Shown: positions 9,128 through 21,256 of the stretch, piece by piece
Position numbering within the stretch: the stretch's first letter is position 1
How the letters are laid out: the number at the start of each line of letters is the position of its first letter
NCBI GenBank assembly: GCA_024516035.1
Contig: CM044965.1
Location: 27,418,425-27,482,424 of the forward strand
Reading direction: 5' to 3'
Source of the DNA: Bactericera cockerelli
Taxonomy: Eukaryota; Arthropoda; Insecta; Hemiptera; Triozidae
DNA: 64,000 nucleotides
Notes under the pieces: generated by a model
What the model saw: the letters and a program-made list of their open reading frames with translations, nothing else
The model's database searches: none
Told to the model about the DNA's origin: nothing
Program-made: the position numbers and the translations under genes

Positions 9128-10900
9128 TTACAGTGACGAAAATAAATTAACAAATTTTACGTAGAGCAAAACATATTGAATCATGTAAATTTTGGATACT
9201 TTTATAGATTTAAATTATTAAAAACTACTTAATTATATCAAAGTGAATTGTTATTATTGAAGGATCTACATACAAAATTCATAGAGGCTGTAATAATAAC
9301 TAAAAGAGTAAAATAATACATTTATGACAGAATTGCAAACTTATTTCGAATTTTGAGTGAAAGTTTTACCATTGATGCGTAAATGCTAACAAAAATGTAC
9401 AATTGTATACTAATCAAAGAAACACTTAGCAACAGAGAATATGAAATGAAACAAAAAGATAATAGGTTTGTATAACTACTGAACAATTTGAACAACAGAT
9501 TATAGGTGTGAATGCAAGAGGAAGACATTCACTTCTTTGTCAAGACCATTTCAAGCATCTTCCTAGAGAAAATCATTGAACCATTAAATCGCCTTCTAAT
9601 AAATTAAACCAAGACAACAAAAACCAACAAAGCCTCTCAAAGCTAAACCAAAACACCTATAAAATACGCTCATCCATGATAATCTCTTTATTTCCAACCA
9701 ATAAAACAACATGACGAGCATTGTAATGCGATTGGATGCCATGTCTTGGAACGTGGTAACTTGGTGTAACCAGGAAATGGATCTATGAAACGCTCGGGCG
9801 AACACCAGACGCGATGAGAGCAAACACCTGAAGAACACGAATCAGATGGCCTAGCGGCGGGAATCTAAAGAGTTGACCAGTATCCTGTCCAGTTGAGTGA
9901 ATACAGGGAGTAGATCAATACAAATATTTTCACATAGGGATGATCATCAATATGACAGATATAATAACATGAAATCTAATAAGGAAAGTATAAAATCAAA
10001 AGACAAAGCATAATGGTCTAGTGTAGGTAAACATACTTTAGTATACAGATTTTAGGGCTATTATTAGTTGGTAGACCAGCATTAGAGTTAGAAGACCACA
10101 AATAGAGATTGAACTATAAGTATAACAGAAGAACTCAAAGTAGAGAAATAGACTAATAACAGTATTGCAAAAATTTATGTTTGTCAGGTTCCTCTGTGTC
10201 CTTTCTATGCATGAGGATCTGATAGTAAAATACTATGATTTTATAATAGCTAGAACATGTTCTGATAGTATTCAAACGGTATGTCTTGATAGTTGGTACC
10301 TGCATAATATGTTGATGATATTCAATACATTCTGCAATTTATCAATACGTTGTGAATAGGTCATTGTGTTCGATACAATAGCTATACCTTTAGGCAGCTC
10401 AAGTATATCTGAAAGTCTATTGTAGTTTGTTGCCTGATAGGAAGTTTTTTCTGAGGTTGCATTCTGTTAGTTGAAAACAATAGGAAACCATTGGAGAGAG
10501 TTACATGTGGGTATCGAGTAAATTTAAACATGACTTCTTGAGTTTCTCAGATACATTCACTTAAAAGAAACGAGTAGTGTTTTGTCAATCTTCAAGTAAC
10601 GGGACATACGAGTATGAGTACATAGTACAAGGCTAGATAAAATCTAACCCTTGTTTCGTATTTAATGTAGATATTTCTAATCTGATAAATGCTTAAATGA
10701 ATGAAAAAACCTAATAATAGGATTAAATTTAAGCCTCTTAATATGGAATAAATTTGTAATTGTACAGCAAAAATAAGAAATATTCAATTATTCTTAAGAA
10801 AACCACGTGAGATATGATCAATCTCACAAGAATCCGAAATCAAGAGAGGTAAAAATTTCAGCATCCATAGATCACAAAGATAACCGTGTACTCCTTAGTA
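9128..10900. other. No recognised gene; purine-leaning AT-rich DNA
   Basis: I read all frames and found only short, stop-interrupted stretches. The longest plausible plus-strand frame (10165-10359, 64 codons) matches no family I know. No SINE or MITE structure is visible. Confidence 0.5.
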
Positions 10901-11560
10901 AAATTCAAAATGAGGCTTTCAAAAGAACGCACAAGATTCATTATGGTAAAAAATCAACAATGAGCTGAGATATCTTTGTGGAAGAAGACAAGATTCTAAC
11001 ATGAGTAACTCAACAACAACTTCATTTGACAAAGATCTTGAGAAAATAAGAAAAATAAAATGTACAAGTAGAAGTAGAAGAATAAGAAGTAGAAGGAGAG
11101 AAGAAGCAGAAAGGAAGGAATGATATGCAGGAGAAAAAAATGACATGCAGGAAATTCCTTGAAAGGAACCACAGAGGGAGACATGCACTCAAAGAGAAAG
11201 CATAGGAAGCTCTTGTTAAAGCAACTGACAATAATGATGCTGAACAACGACTTGAAGAATTGAAGATAACAAGAAAAAATGGGGGGATAACGCAAAGCAG
11301 TCTTGAAAAAGAGGCTGTCATATGAAAATTGAATATTAATATGGAAATATGTGCAGGGATATTTTCTTATTATTGTCAAAAAAATAAGAAAAAAATAAGA
11401 TGAGAAAAAGGGATATGGTAAACAACAATGAGGGATATGTTTGCTGAGAAAACTCATCGAAGGGGGCTTATGGAACGTAAATTGCATCCTAAAAAATTCG
11501 TTTACTGTGAGAAACTTTAAAGGGAAAAGATGGTTGGAAGAGAAAAGAACTATGCACATA
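10901..11560. other. Purine-biased tract with overlapping open frames
   Basis: The plus strand is rich in A and G, so stops are scarce on both strands. Three overlapping minus-strand frames (longest 187 codons, 10996-11559) are Phe/Leu/Ser-rich and look like composition artefacts. On the plus strand, two stretches near 10950-11113 and 11128-11325 read as Lys/Glu/Arg-rich segments with few stops. These could be a decayed coding sequence or simply the same bias. Confidence 0.3.
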
Positions 11561-12138
11561 ATATTGAGAGAGATTTAAATAAAAATGTGGGAAATATGGA
11601 ATATAAAATCATATAAATATGCAATTTATGCTAAATAATAACCATTAAAATATTTTTCAAATTAAAATTTTGCAAATGTATGTATTCATTACTTAGTGAG
11701 TGTTGAAATGATAGTAAAAATTGAAGAGACACACACAAGAAAGTATAAGATTTTCTCCAAGTGTACTTTCAGAGTTAAACTAAAAAAAATAATTCTTCAA
11801 TACCTTCTTTGTACTCTGAAAAGCCTCTTCTAGGAAAGAAAGAATACTAAATATCCGCGTTTTTAAAGTACGCACTTGAAAATCTTTTTGTAAAACTTTC
11901 AAAAGCTCAATGGAACATGGTATAATTGAGCATATAAATAATTGAGAACAGAAAAAAGTTTCTGAAGTAATCCCGACTAGAGATGATTGAGATGTTTAAC
12001 ATACAGTTTGTGATAAAGAAAAAAAAGAATATCCTTTCTGTGAATTACTGATAGTAGGTATTTAACTGAGAAAAATGTAACAATTTTATTTTCAACAATA
12101 CTAAAATCCTTTCTTCAATACTTTTTAAAAACAACTAT
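11561..12138. other. AT-rich interval, nothing recognised
   Basis: No gene, SINE or tandem repeat found. Confidence 0.4.
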
Positions 12139-12190
12139 CGGCGCTAACGACCTGTCTGTCGACAAGGTTAAAGCGCTAAAAGAAAAAAGT
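12139..12190 (+). repeat. Dispersed repeat H, copy 1
   Basis: 'gcgctaacgacctgtctgtc' followed by 'gacaaggttaaagcgctaaaa' is repeated almost exactly at 59998-60052. Each is followed by an A-rich run, as expected for the 3' end of a retroelement. The parent element is not identified. Confidence 0.5.
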
Positions 12191-12537
12191 CAACTACAAG
12201 ATTATCATAATTTAAATTAATTTCGCAATGATGACTTAATAACAAAAAATACAAATCTGATCGGCTTAAATATTCTTGTTCATTGCTTTCTCACTCTGAT
12301 AAAAATAATAAAAAACAATAATTTTAAAACAAAAACTTAATTAACGAAAACGACAATAGTGCAGAGTCACTTGGTTCCAATAAACAAAGATTAGAAATTA
12401 TTAGTGCGGCATTTTTTACTCCTTTCTTTTAGTCCCTTGTTAGTTGTTCTTTCTTTTAGAAAGATGTATTAATGTAGCTATATTATAATGTTTGTATGTA
12501 TTTGTTATTACTAGAATTTTTATTCATCAAGGACTTT

Positions 12538-12543
<6 letters not shown>

Positions 12544-12574
<31 letters not shown>

Positions 12575-12864
12575 TGAGTGTTTCACAGCCTTTTTTACTT
12601 CGTAGCCATGAAACAGGAGCTACTGTAGACGCTTGTGGTCTGTGTTGTAGCCTGCCCATCCCGTAGTATGCCTCCCCTCTGATGGGCGAGAAGTGACACA
12701 ATACTTCCCATTTAGGTGCTGGGTCAACACAAGCGCACCGGAAGGTATCTCTTACAAACAATTGTAACCAAATTAAGAATACAAATTTTTGTCGGCACGG
12801 GGGATCGAACCCGGGACCTTCCGCATGGCAAGCGAGTGCTTAACCACTGAGCTAATCGTGCGCT
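12544..12864 (-). mobile_element. SINE family A, full-length copy
   Basis: On the minus strand the element starts 'agcgcacgattagctcagtggttaagcac' (A box tagctcagtgg), continues through 'cggaaggtcccgggttcgatcccc' (B box ggttcgatccc), then a body containing 'gcgcttgtgttgacccag' and 'tctgtagtagctcctgtttca...', and ends in an oligo(A) tail (26 T on the plus strand, 12544-12569). The octamer 'tcaatttt' flanks it on both sides (12540 and 12865), a plausible target-site duplication, although one side runs into the oligo(T). Confidence 0.9.
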
Positions 12865-13499
12865 TCAATTTTCAATCAATTTCATAAGCATTACTAATAT
12901 TCATATATATTTTTTTTAATTTCACTGTAGAATTTTTTATCATTAACACCAATATTTTTTAACAATAGCATCAACAACTATTTTTTACTGTAATCATCTA
13001 ATATTATATCATTGGTAAGATACCACCACTTACAATTACTTTTAAGCTGTATCATTTCACTCTAGTCACTGTATTTTTAATAAATATTGAAATATCTTTC
13101 AATTTTACTAATGTTTCATTATCATAATAATTATTTTTATTATTAATATTACAACAAATTATTTTCATTATTATTTTTACTGTGGTAAAATAATTATTTG
13201 TCATTTCATTATTGTCATGTGTCTGGCAGGCCGTTGTCATTTATTGTTCTTTCCAGAATGCCTCCTACCTCCTACTGTGTCTTTCCATTTTCATATTAAT
13301 CCGTTATTCTCCAGATCCACATGTTTTGAATTGTTGTTTTGGTTGTTGTTGCTCATGTTGATGTTGTTGTAGTTATAGCTATTATTATCATCATTAACGA
13401 AGTTCACATGGATTACAATATTATATTTATTTTTGGTTGCACATGGATTTCAATAATTTTAGTTTATGTAACTTCTTTAACTGCATATGTAAGGATTGT
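12865..13499. other. AT-rich interval, nothing recognised
   Basis: Contains ATT/TTA-rich simple sequence. No supported gene. Confidence 0.4.
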
Positions 13500-13672
13500 C
13501 ACCATTATCATTATAATATTTTTTATTATGAGTCATTATTATTTTAGTATACAAGTTTATTATTATTATTGTTTTATGTTTCTATAATTTTAGTAATCAT
13601 TATCATTATTATCTTTATAATATTTTTTATTATGAGTCATTATTATTTTAGTCCACAAGTTTATTCGTATTG
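13500..13672 (+). repeat. Tandem duplication, period about 104 bp
   Basis: A 36-bp word beginning 'ataatattttttattatgag' and ending 'ttattattttagt' occurs at 13513 and again at 13617, followed by related 'acaagtttatt' text. Two copies only. Confidence 0.7.
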
Positions 13673-13796
13673 TTGTTTTGTTGGTGTCACTGCACAATAT
13701 ACTGTCTTGATGTGAAAAATAATAGTGCCGGGGTCACGGAGACAATGGGCCTCAAACAATGGCTCCGGGCCGGGGGCCCCATTGAATGCCGCGTGG

Positions 13797-13872
13797 TTGT
13801 CGTGTGGGCCTTAGCACTCGAGTAACGGGCCGGAAGTCGTGAGATCGAGTCTCCATCAAGGCATGGATTTAG
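13797..13872 (+). mobile_element. tRNA-like SINE head relic
   Basis: 'gttgtcgtgtgggccttagc' (A-box region) and 'gtgagatcgagtctccatc' (B-box-like gatcgagtc) are spaced as in a tRNA-like head. No body match is seen in the window. Confidence 0.35.
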
Positions 13873-14810
13873 AAATGTGAAAGTGAGAACAAGGATTTCT
13901 AAAGATAAGAAGGCAAACAATTAGAGTCTTCGGACTTTTACTTTACAAAGTTCTGCATTATTGTAATTTTGAAAGACAAAAATAAATAATATTCTTCGTT
14001 GAACTTATTAAAAGTAGGAATTCTTGAATAATATTTATCATACCTAGTTAGATAAAATATATAATTAGGTAATAATTGTAATTTATTTATTTATTTCAAT
14101 TTTCACCTCACTTCCTAGGAGATTGAAAAATGAAAACTTAACATTTATTTGAGAAAACAACTTAAAATAGTTTTGCTAGTGGGTATTTATTTTATTATAT
14201 TTTTTATAAACATACATACATGGTTAATGTACTGTCTCAATAAATTTCATAATTGTTTTTTATTATCCTGTAAGAAGAATACATTTCTTTTGTTTAATAG
14301 TTCTAATTATATTTATCACAATTATAATAATTAATCTAAATTATACTCTTGAGGCAAATGTGTTCAATTTAATTTGTTACAATTACTTCAAGGCATGAAG
14401 GTCAGTTCAAATGAGTGGAACTCTTTAAAGCATTATATTTTTGCACTGAGAATTCTTTTGAATAAGTGTGCAAAAATATGCACATTAAATGAGAAGCTAG
14501 CTTTGTTTGTACGGAATTTGTGTTAAAAATAATACGACAAAAACATTTTGTTGTAAAAGTGTTATTTCTGTTACACACATGCAACGACAACTACCTGGGT
14601 TATTTTATGGGGCAATGATTTTATTATACCCGTTGTATGTAAGGCACATGTTGACTCAATATTTTATTATCATTTAGATACAGAATTTTGGACGCGGCCC
14701 AAATTGTTGTATGGGGAAGTCCACACTCCACAGGGGGCCTAACCGGTGACCTCCACGGAAAACAATGTGCCAAACTTGAACAGGAAGTTCTAAGACATAC
14801 CCGTGATAAC
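13873..14810. other. AT-rich interval, nothing recognised
   Basis: No gene or repeat that I can support. Confidence 0.4.
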
Positions 14811-14940
14811 ATGGCTTGGTTTTCGAGTGGTTAAGGCGGTAGTCAGGTAATCCAGATAGCGTTGTGATCCGTTGGTTCGAATACACTCAACTAGGTAGTA
14901 TGATGGATTTATTTACAGATTATTATTTTATATTTTTTTA
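14811..14940 (+). mobile_element. tRNA-like SINE head related to family C
   Basis: 'tggttttcgagtggttaaggcggtagtcaggtaatcc' with 'agatagcgttgtgatccg' and B box 'ggttcgaatac' parallels the family C head (agtctggtaatccaggtagcgtagggatccgttcgaatcc), but the body differs. It abuts a family D tail fragment. Confidence 0.5.
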
Positions 14941-14941
14941 A

Positions 14942-15016
14942 ATGGGTTTAACGTTTTGACTGCCATGGTATAGCACGACGGGGGTTTACCTCCATTCGCA
15001 GGAAATCACAACCTGT
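14942..15016 (-). mobile_element. SINE family D tail fragment (tail type 2)
   Basis: 'gggtttaacgtt..gactgccatggta.agcacgacgg.ggt.tacctccat.cgcaggaaa' matches the minus-strand tail of the full copy at 47697. Central domain and head are absent. Confidence 0.6.
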
Positions 15017-17436
15017 ATACTTTGCTCGCTGATTGGGCCGGGAAAGCAGCGCAGAGAATTAGAATTTGAATTCTTATCGTGGATGTCGTTATTGGTTTCT
15101 GAGGAACCTTATTCAGCATGCCATGACGCTGGCTTACAGATTATTTATATATGTAATATTATTGATACTATCATCATATATATTTGAGATTATTTAATCA
15201 TTTTAGCTTTAATCAGTATTAATAAAGTAGTTATATATCTATAAGTAATACCGAAAACTGTATTCAAAATAGACAAAAATTTGTACTATTAGGTACCTAA
15301 TTAATTTTAATGATGTTATAATCTTGTCAAATTAATTGAATAAATTGTAAATTTGAATCCTTCCATATTTACTATTATTGGTCAAAATAATGTTAAAGTG
15401 TTTTTCAAACACAATTTAAAAAAAATGTAATTACTCAGGTAAAATCTTACTGTAAACATTCTTATGCTAGTTAATTATAAAATTTGTATAACCTCTATTT
15501 ACCAATATCTGATTCTGGTGTTCTTATACGCAAATAAATGTAAATTAAGAACTATAAATCTTAAATCCTTTTTAGTGTTGTATAAATTATTTTCGTTTAC
15601 GAACGCAAAAGAGATAACGATTCTGAAATTTCAGATTCAGGATCAGAGAGAAAAAAAGAGTTATCGTTTTCCAAAATCATTAATCACAACTCTGTGCTAT
15701 TAAAGAATATAAAAAAGTTAGTTTTTGGGATAGAATAAAAAATGTTTTTAAAAGTGGTAATCTTTTTTATTCTTTCCTAAACCGAAAACAGGTTTTTTAA
15801 TATTCAAAATATTCAAAGATTTAATATCCGGTCAGAAGAACACACGATAATATTACGTTCTATTGATTTGATTCGATGTTTAGGTAGAAAAATAAGACGT
15901 TCAAGTTAGATTTTTTTAATAGTAGACTGTGTGTTTGAACCAAAAGTATCTCTTATACGATGGGATCAAAAAGTAACCAATCCTTCTAAATGAAGACACT
16001 TCTTTTTATTTATTAATTATGTTCCTCAGCAGTGTCAGAGCTCCACTATGAACACAATTATTTTTAAACCATACTTTAAATATAAACAAATTTACCTTTA
16101 TTCAAATTCCAATGGCTAGTTTCCATTTTTTGTAGTGTCGAAACAATTCAAATATCTGTAAACAGAGAGAAATGACATAATATTAATAAAATGTCTTTTG
16201 ACGAATTTAAATAATTAATAAGATAATTAAAGATAGTGGTTATAAGTTTTGAAAGTCACAGTAATTTATTACCATCCAATATGACATACAATGCAAAAAA
16301 ACATATAATATTGTGACTTAATAAATATTCTAAATTAGTCAATTTTATGATCATAAAATTTACTACCAAATTTACTGTCAATATACAATAGATTCATTAT
16401 CTCATGACACTAAAAATGACAAAATAATACAAGTTAACTAACTGAAGGAATGTTAAACAAAGAAACACCAATAATTCAACTAATTCTGAACACTTAAAAA
16501 CCTATCTAAACATCCTCTAACAACCTAGTCATTGAATTTCTAAGGTTAACGTAATCAAATCACATAATAATAGGACCTGAAAATACCAAAATCCGCTTTA
16601 CAAAAGAGAGGAAGAAGAATACCACACTTGCTACTCAAAAATCCCTCAAAATCTATTATCTACAAATCAAAAGGTTGCCGGCCCCCTTCACCTATATCGA
16701 GACCTCAGATTATGAGTGTTTATCTATTGTGCAAAAAAAAAAAATGTTAGGGTATAATTTATTGCATTGTAGTTTCGCTACCTTTTTTTGCCACGTGTCA
16801 ATAGCAAACATGACATTGCGAAATGAGCCTGTATCGGAATCCTATTTATCTAGGACTGTATTGTCGCGAGAAAAAAAACCTGTCGCGAATTTGACAATGA
16901 TGAAAGGTTTGCACATGATACTCGATTTCCTTTTGTGTGTATTTGTTTGGGGTTGTATGGTTTTTTTTGGGTTTAGGTAGTTGTGATATTTGATTTCCGT
17001 TCGGAAATAAGTTTCATTTTGTTTCTTAATTCACTTTTACCGTTAATATTGTTCCAAAAAACTTCTCACTTTTCATTTTTAACTGGTTTAATAGAGACAT
17101 TAGATAGTTAAGTGAGGTTACGCAGACTTACCCGCTTGAAAATAGCATTTAGCTCCAAACAGTTCTATTCATCATTGTATTTGCTATCTCGAGAACATCT
17201 AGATCACTTTTATCTTTATTTTTATTTTATTTGACGCAATATATCCTAGTCGAAACTACAGAGTATTACTTTGATCAGTTTTTATCTAATACTATGTTAA
17301 GTCCAAAATGTATAGCTACATACATTATGCTAAAAACGAAACGAAGACATATATTTCATGACAAAGGTATGCATTAACCTCTCGTTTTACAAAAATGTTT
17401 TACAACATTTCCATTCTATTTTTTTTATGTATAAAA
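15017..17436. other. Long AT-rich interval without recognised features
   Basis: About 2.4 kb of AT-rich DNA. Open frames at 15464-15703 and 16675-16980 are low in information and resemble nothing I know. A minus-strand GTAAGT near 17127 has no open frame leading into it from a credible acceptor. Confidence 0.5.
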
Positions 17437-17459
17437 TAAAGTATAGCGTATCATATGCA
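17437..17459 (+). repeat. 23-bp word repeated at 18374
   Basis: 'taaagtatagcgtatcatat' plus 'gca' occurs exactly here and at 18374-18396, about 940 bp apart, with unrelated flanks. Confidence 0.6.
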
Positions 17460-17771
17460 ATCAAAAAATGCAATCAAGCTGAACTATCCAAGGAACCAAT
17501 TACCAGACTGTAATATCAGCAATAATATATCTCCCTCATACGTTCAGCTTTGACATTCACCCGAGTCTGACCATTATTTTTACATCAAATTGAAAATCTG
17601 CAATACAGGGTTCAAGAAAAGTCGTAAAGTTTATTTTTTAATTTTTCAATAAACGTTTTTTGGAATTAGGGCAATTGTTAAGTAAAAAAAACTGAAATTC
17701 TGCTACTAAAGAAAAAGTCGTTTGAGCTAGTTTAATTGGAAACTACTAAAAAAGATGTGTTTTGAATGACG

Positions 17772-17946
17772 TTGTCAGAGCTACAGTTTAGTGGAATATG
17801 TCAGAATTACAGTTTTAGTGGAATGTCAGAATACCCGTTTAGTGGAGATGTCTACAACTAAAGTTTTAAATGGAGATGTCAGAAACTAAAAATTTAGTGG
17901 GAGTGTCAGAGATACAGTTTAGTGGAGATGTCAGAACTACGGTTTT
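17772..17946 (+). repeat. Minisatellite, period about 25-31 bp
   Basis: Six imperfect units of 'gatgtcagaactacagtttagtgga'. Units differ by substitutions and small length changes. Confidence 0.8.
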
Positions 17947-18334
17947 TATTTATCTCTTTTTTCAAGAGTAAATATTCATTCCTAAAACAATACTGTTTAT
18001 CTTCTTGATTAATTTGACTTTGTGAATCCACAAAAAAATGAGAACTTTCTGTGCATCGTAAACCAGTCATCTAGCATTCCAGTCAACCCCGTAGAATTGC
18101 ATTAGTTCGCGCAAATCTCTTCTCAGTGCGGGTTATGCAATCATTTCACAAACCTCTCGACGTTTATATGGGGCAAGCCCGTGTCTGTGGTGAACCTAGA
18201 AGTCAGGTCGTGATTCAAGTGACCTTTGGAACGTCAGTAAGACTCTGACGCCATGTGGCGATATGTTGCAGTATGTATGAAGGTACCGTGGTGCATGAAT
18301 GTATGTTTATAGTAAACTTATTTTGTGATATATC
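17947..18334. other. No recognised gene
   Basis: A GC-richer patch at about 18090-18270 (gtgtctgtggtgaacctaga) is not a repeat I recognise and has no convincing frame. Confidence 0.4.
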
Positions 18335-18372
18335 TAGTTGACTAAACCCACAAAAGTGGGTTTAGTCGACTA
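18335..18372. repeat. Inverted repeat, 17-bp arms, one mismatch
   Basis: 'tagttgactaaacccac' and 'gtgggtttagtcgacta' are separated by four A. The second copy of the 23-bp word follows immediately. Confidence 0.8.
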
Positions 18373-18556
18373 AACTAAAGTATAGCGTATCATATGCATG
18401 TAAGTGACCTTAGAAGACAGCCACAAGAAGGACCCTGGCCCTAGATCCTAGTTTCTAAACCTACTTCGGGAATCTTTTGAGGCCGCTTGCATTTGATTAG
18501 CTTATGCATGCTGTGAATTACCAGGGCTACCTTAGGGTCTAGGACTCCGTTGTGTT

Positions 18557-18690
18557 TGCGCACTTAGTAGCTTGATCGATAATGCGCTACCTTTTGACCT
18601 GAAGGTTGGTAGTTCTAGTCCCAAGTTAAGCACATAAAATAAGAAAGCGAGTTAGAGTAATTCTGATTAACACACATATCATAACTTTAT
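18557..18690 (+). mobile_element. SINE family B copy, diverged
   Basis: 'cgcacttagtagcttgatcgat' head, damaged B box (gtagttctagtccc), 'aagttaagcacataaaataagaaagcgagtt' and 'tgattaacacacatatcat'. Same order as the copy at 6040. Confidence 0.6.
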
Positions 18691-19493
18691 TTGAAGGGGC
18701 ACACGTAGCTGTAAGCTGTATGGTATACTGCAGACGGTCTTGCTGGGCGTTGCTTAATCTAATTGACAGAACGAGAACTGGTGTACTCAACGTACCATGA
18801 ACTCTGGCCATAATGATAATGATGGTTAGACGTATTTCCATTGCATATTTTGCTTCAATTACGTTGATTTCTGAACACTAGACGTGTTTTATTGCATTTG
18901 TTCTGATAAGTGCATTGAAATGTTCATATGTATAATATGTACGATTGCATTTGCTATGACTAGTACATTGAAATGTCCATATGTACTATTACATTTATGT
19001 ATAGGCTTTGATGTCTGTTTGCATTGACTATGATAGATATGTAGTGTATAATATAAGTGCTAAGACGTTTGGAGAGAGAACGTAAAAATATTTATTGAAA
19101 ATACTTTACAACTGGTGCCACATGGGCAGTTGCCTAAACGACACAGTATACATTTTTTTCCCTTCTTCTTCTTTTTCTTCTTCTCATTTTCTTTGATACA
19201 GGTGGTTATTCTAATTTGATAACCAGTATTAAATATCTATTATACATACAGCTAGATATAACATACAACTACAAATACTGATCAAATTCTATTGTACAAC
19301 TTTCCTGTTCAAATTAATTAACAAGGAATAAAAGTGAGAAGTTCAATTGAACTTTTTATAATTGAACCAGATAAATTTATGCAAATTGCATCGAGGTAAA
19401 AACAATTCCAAACAGCGGGGGCTTCCTCTAGATGCAGCAAGAAAAGATCAGCTAGGATGATGTTGGCTAATCAAATAATCATACACTGAATAT
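18691..19493. other. No recognised gene
   Basis: AT-rich. Repeated short words (gcatttg, tgaaatgt.catatgta near 18890-18985) suggest weak local duplication only. Confidence 0.4.
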
Positions 19494-19930
19494 AAAGGTG
19501 ATGTCGGAGATAATTTTATTGGCGAGATTACAATCGCAAAAGAATGTCTGCAAACACATGCCAGTATGCAGAACATATTTATTACACATGTTGAACTTCA
19601 ACATCTTTATTACAGATGGAAATCAACATGCTGGAGATCAGATAACGCTAACTTGAAGTTATAACAAAGATTATTGGGTTTGTTGTTGCTGAAGATATAG
19701 AATTACTCGCCAGGAACGAGCTGAGAAAGAAATTGATCTTGTAAAATTATATGTTTGGATTGAAAATAATCAGCTTCGAACTTCCAATACATTGAGAAAA
19801 GAGAAATGAAATAACATTAAAAAAACATCTCTAATACACATTGAGAAAAATCACCCTTCCAAATTAAATGAAATAGCCGCGGGGATCAAACTCATTCCAC
19901 AGGATGATTTCTTGGGGTTTCAAATGTAGA
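19494..19930 (+). pseudogene. Possible decayed coding remnant, origin unknown
   Basis: Two neighbouring plus-strand stretches read as ordinary-looking protein sequence with few stops: about 19494-19660, and about 19710-19930 with one in-frame TGA. They are not in one continuous frame and I recognise no family. The composition is purine-biased, which lowers stop frequency by chance, so this is a weak call. A viral, transposon or host origin cannot be told apart from the text. Confidence 0.12.
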
Positions 19931-21176
19931 ATTCAATTTTATCTCTCTTCTTCTTGTGTTACGTGAAGATGGGAGATTGCATTAGAGTGAGATCGGATGA
20001 AAGTATTGAGTTTTGATGCACTTTTTTTTTGTACAAGGGGTGGATTAGACTAACAATATTATCATACTTATTAGTTATTAGTGTTAATCACAATACGTAC
20101 TAGCGTTAATCATAATATAATTACTTAAGCCCGGACTTATTAAAATATAGGTACCTAATTGTTGAGATTCAAACCACTAACTTCCAGTTTATTAGTGTCT
20201 ATAAGATGAAACTACAATGCCTAATTTACAAGAAGTGTTGATATATTTATGTATTCCACTTACAACTGAATGCTTTTTGGAATAACTGACGAAATGCTAA
20301 GTATTCCTTTGTCCTGATTTCAGAATCAACAAGCTGTTGGTCAGCATAAAAATAGTATAATATATAAGATATTATATATACGATACCTTGCGTACGTCAT
20401 TTGATTGGTTATCAGTAGAGTTAAAAAAGTGAGAAGTAGTAATGTATGTCCAGAGACATCTACACTATTCATCAATAAGTAAATTTTCTACGGCCATACA
20501 GTTGAATCCGACGTTAGACCCAAAAATTAGCTATAACAGTAGATTTTTTGGAAGAAAAAACTTTAAAAAAAAAAGAAACTTTCGACAAGACCAATACCAT
20601 GGCGCACTCTGGTGTCAAAATTCGACACCCCTAGCAGACATTTTAGTTGAATCAAAAGCTCAAACACCCCCACTTCCACCACCCTTCCCCTCATTTCATC
20701 CACTCCTTCTCCTCTCCCCCCTTCTTGCCACAGTATTCACCACCCTCCATTTACCAGGACGAAAATAAATAAAGCTTTCCCCTCCATCAGTCACTCCTCC
20801 TCCCCTCTCATACATTTTCATGGGGAAATGCACCCTTTGCTTTGAACATTTGAATAATGTGCTAAAGTTCATGACTTCCGCCCAACTGAAACCTACAGCC
20901 ATGTTTCTGAAGAAAAGAATACTGTCAAAAAAACTGTATTGTGGATGTAAAGTCAAACTTGAACATAAGAGAACTCGAGAGAGCGGAATTATTTTCTCTT
21001 ATATTCAGGGTTTTTTTTAAAGATGTTATTTTTCACTATTCTTTTTCAATCTAACCTAGAAATTTTTCTCTTATATCCAGGTTTTTCTTGTATCCAGGTT
21101 CCACTGAATAAGATTTGTTTTTGATATAAGTGTCACGTGTGGTACCTTTTCACATTTCAAGAAAGTTCGTCGGGTA
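19931..21176. other. No recognised gene
   Basis: The 108-codon frame at 20442-20768 ends in a Pro/Leu/Ser-rich stretch from a pyrimidine-rich tract (20655-20760) and is probably fortuitous. Confidence 0.4.
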
Positions 21177-21256
21177 GGTCGATGGAATATTGTATAAACC
21201 AGTTCTCGTTAGATCACTGAAGTTAAGCAACACCAACAAAAAGGAAGGTTATGGGA
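21177..21256 (+). repeat. 5S rRNA-like relic
   Basis: 'ccagttctcgttagatcac' and 'tgaagttaagcaacacc' match the central region of animal 5S rRNA, including the internal-promoter A-box segment (agttaagcaac). Flanking text aligns only loosely (tcgatgg upstream; ggaaggttatggga downstream). It may be a 5S retropseudogene or the head of a decayed 5S-derived SINE. Confidence 0.6.

Noticed and set aside
9600..10400. Possible long decayed gene on the plus strand
   Set aside because: In the frame I followed, stops were more frequent than expected by chance, so there is no support for coding.
10996..11559. 187-codon minus-strand open frame, the longest gap-free one in the window
   Set aside because: Phe/Leu/Ser/Cys-rich translation of a purine-biased plus strand. 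Two other frames on the same strand are also open here, which points to composition and not coding.
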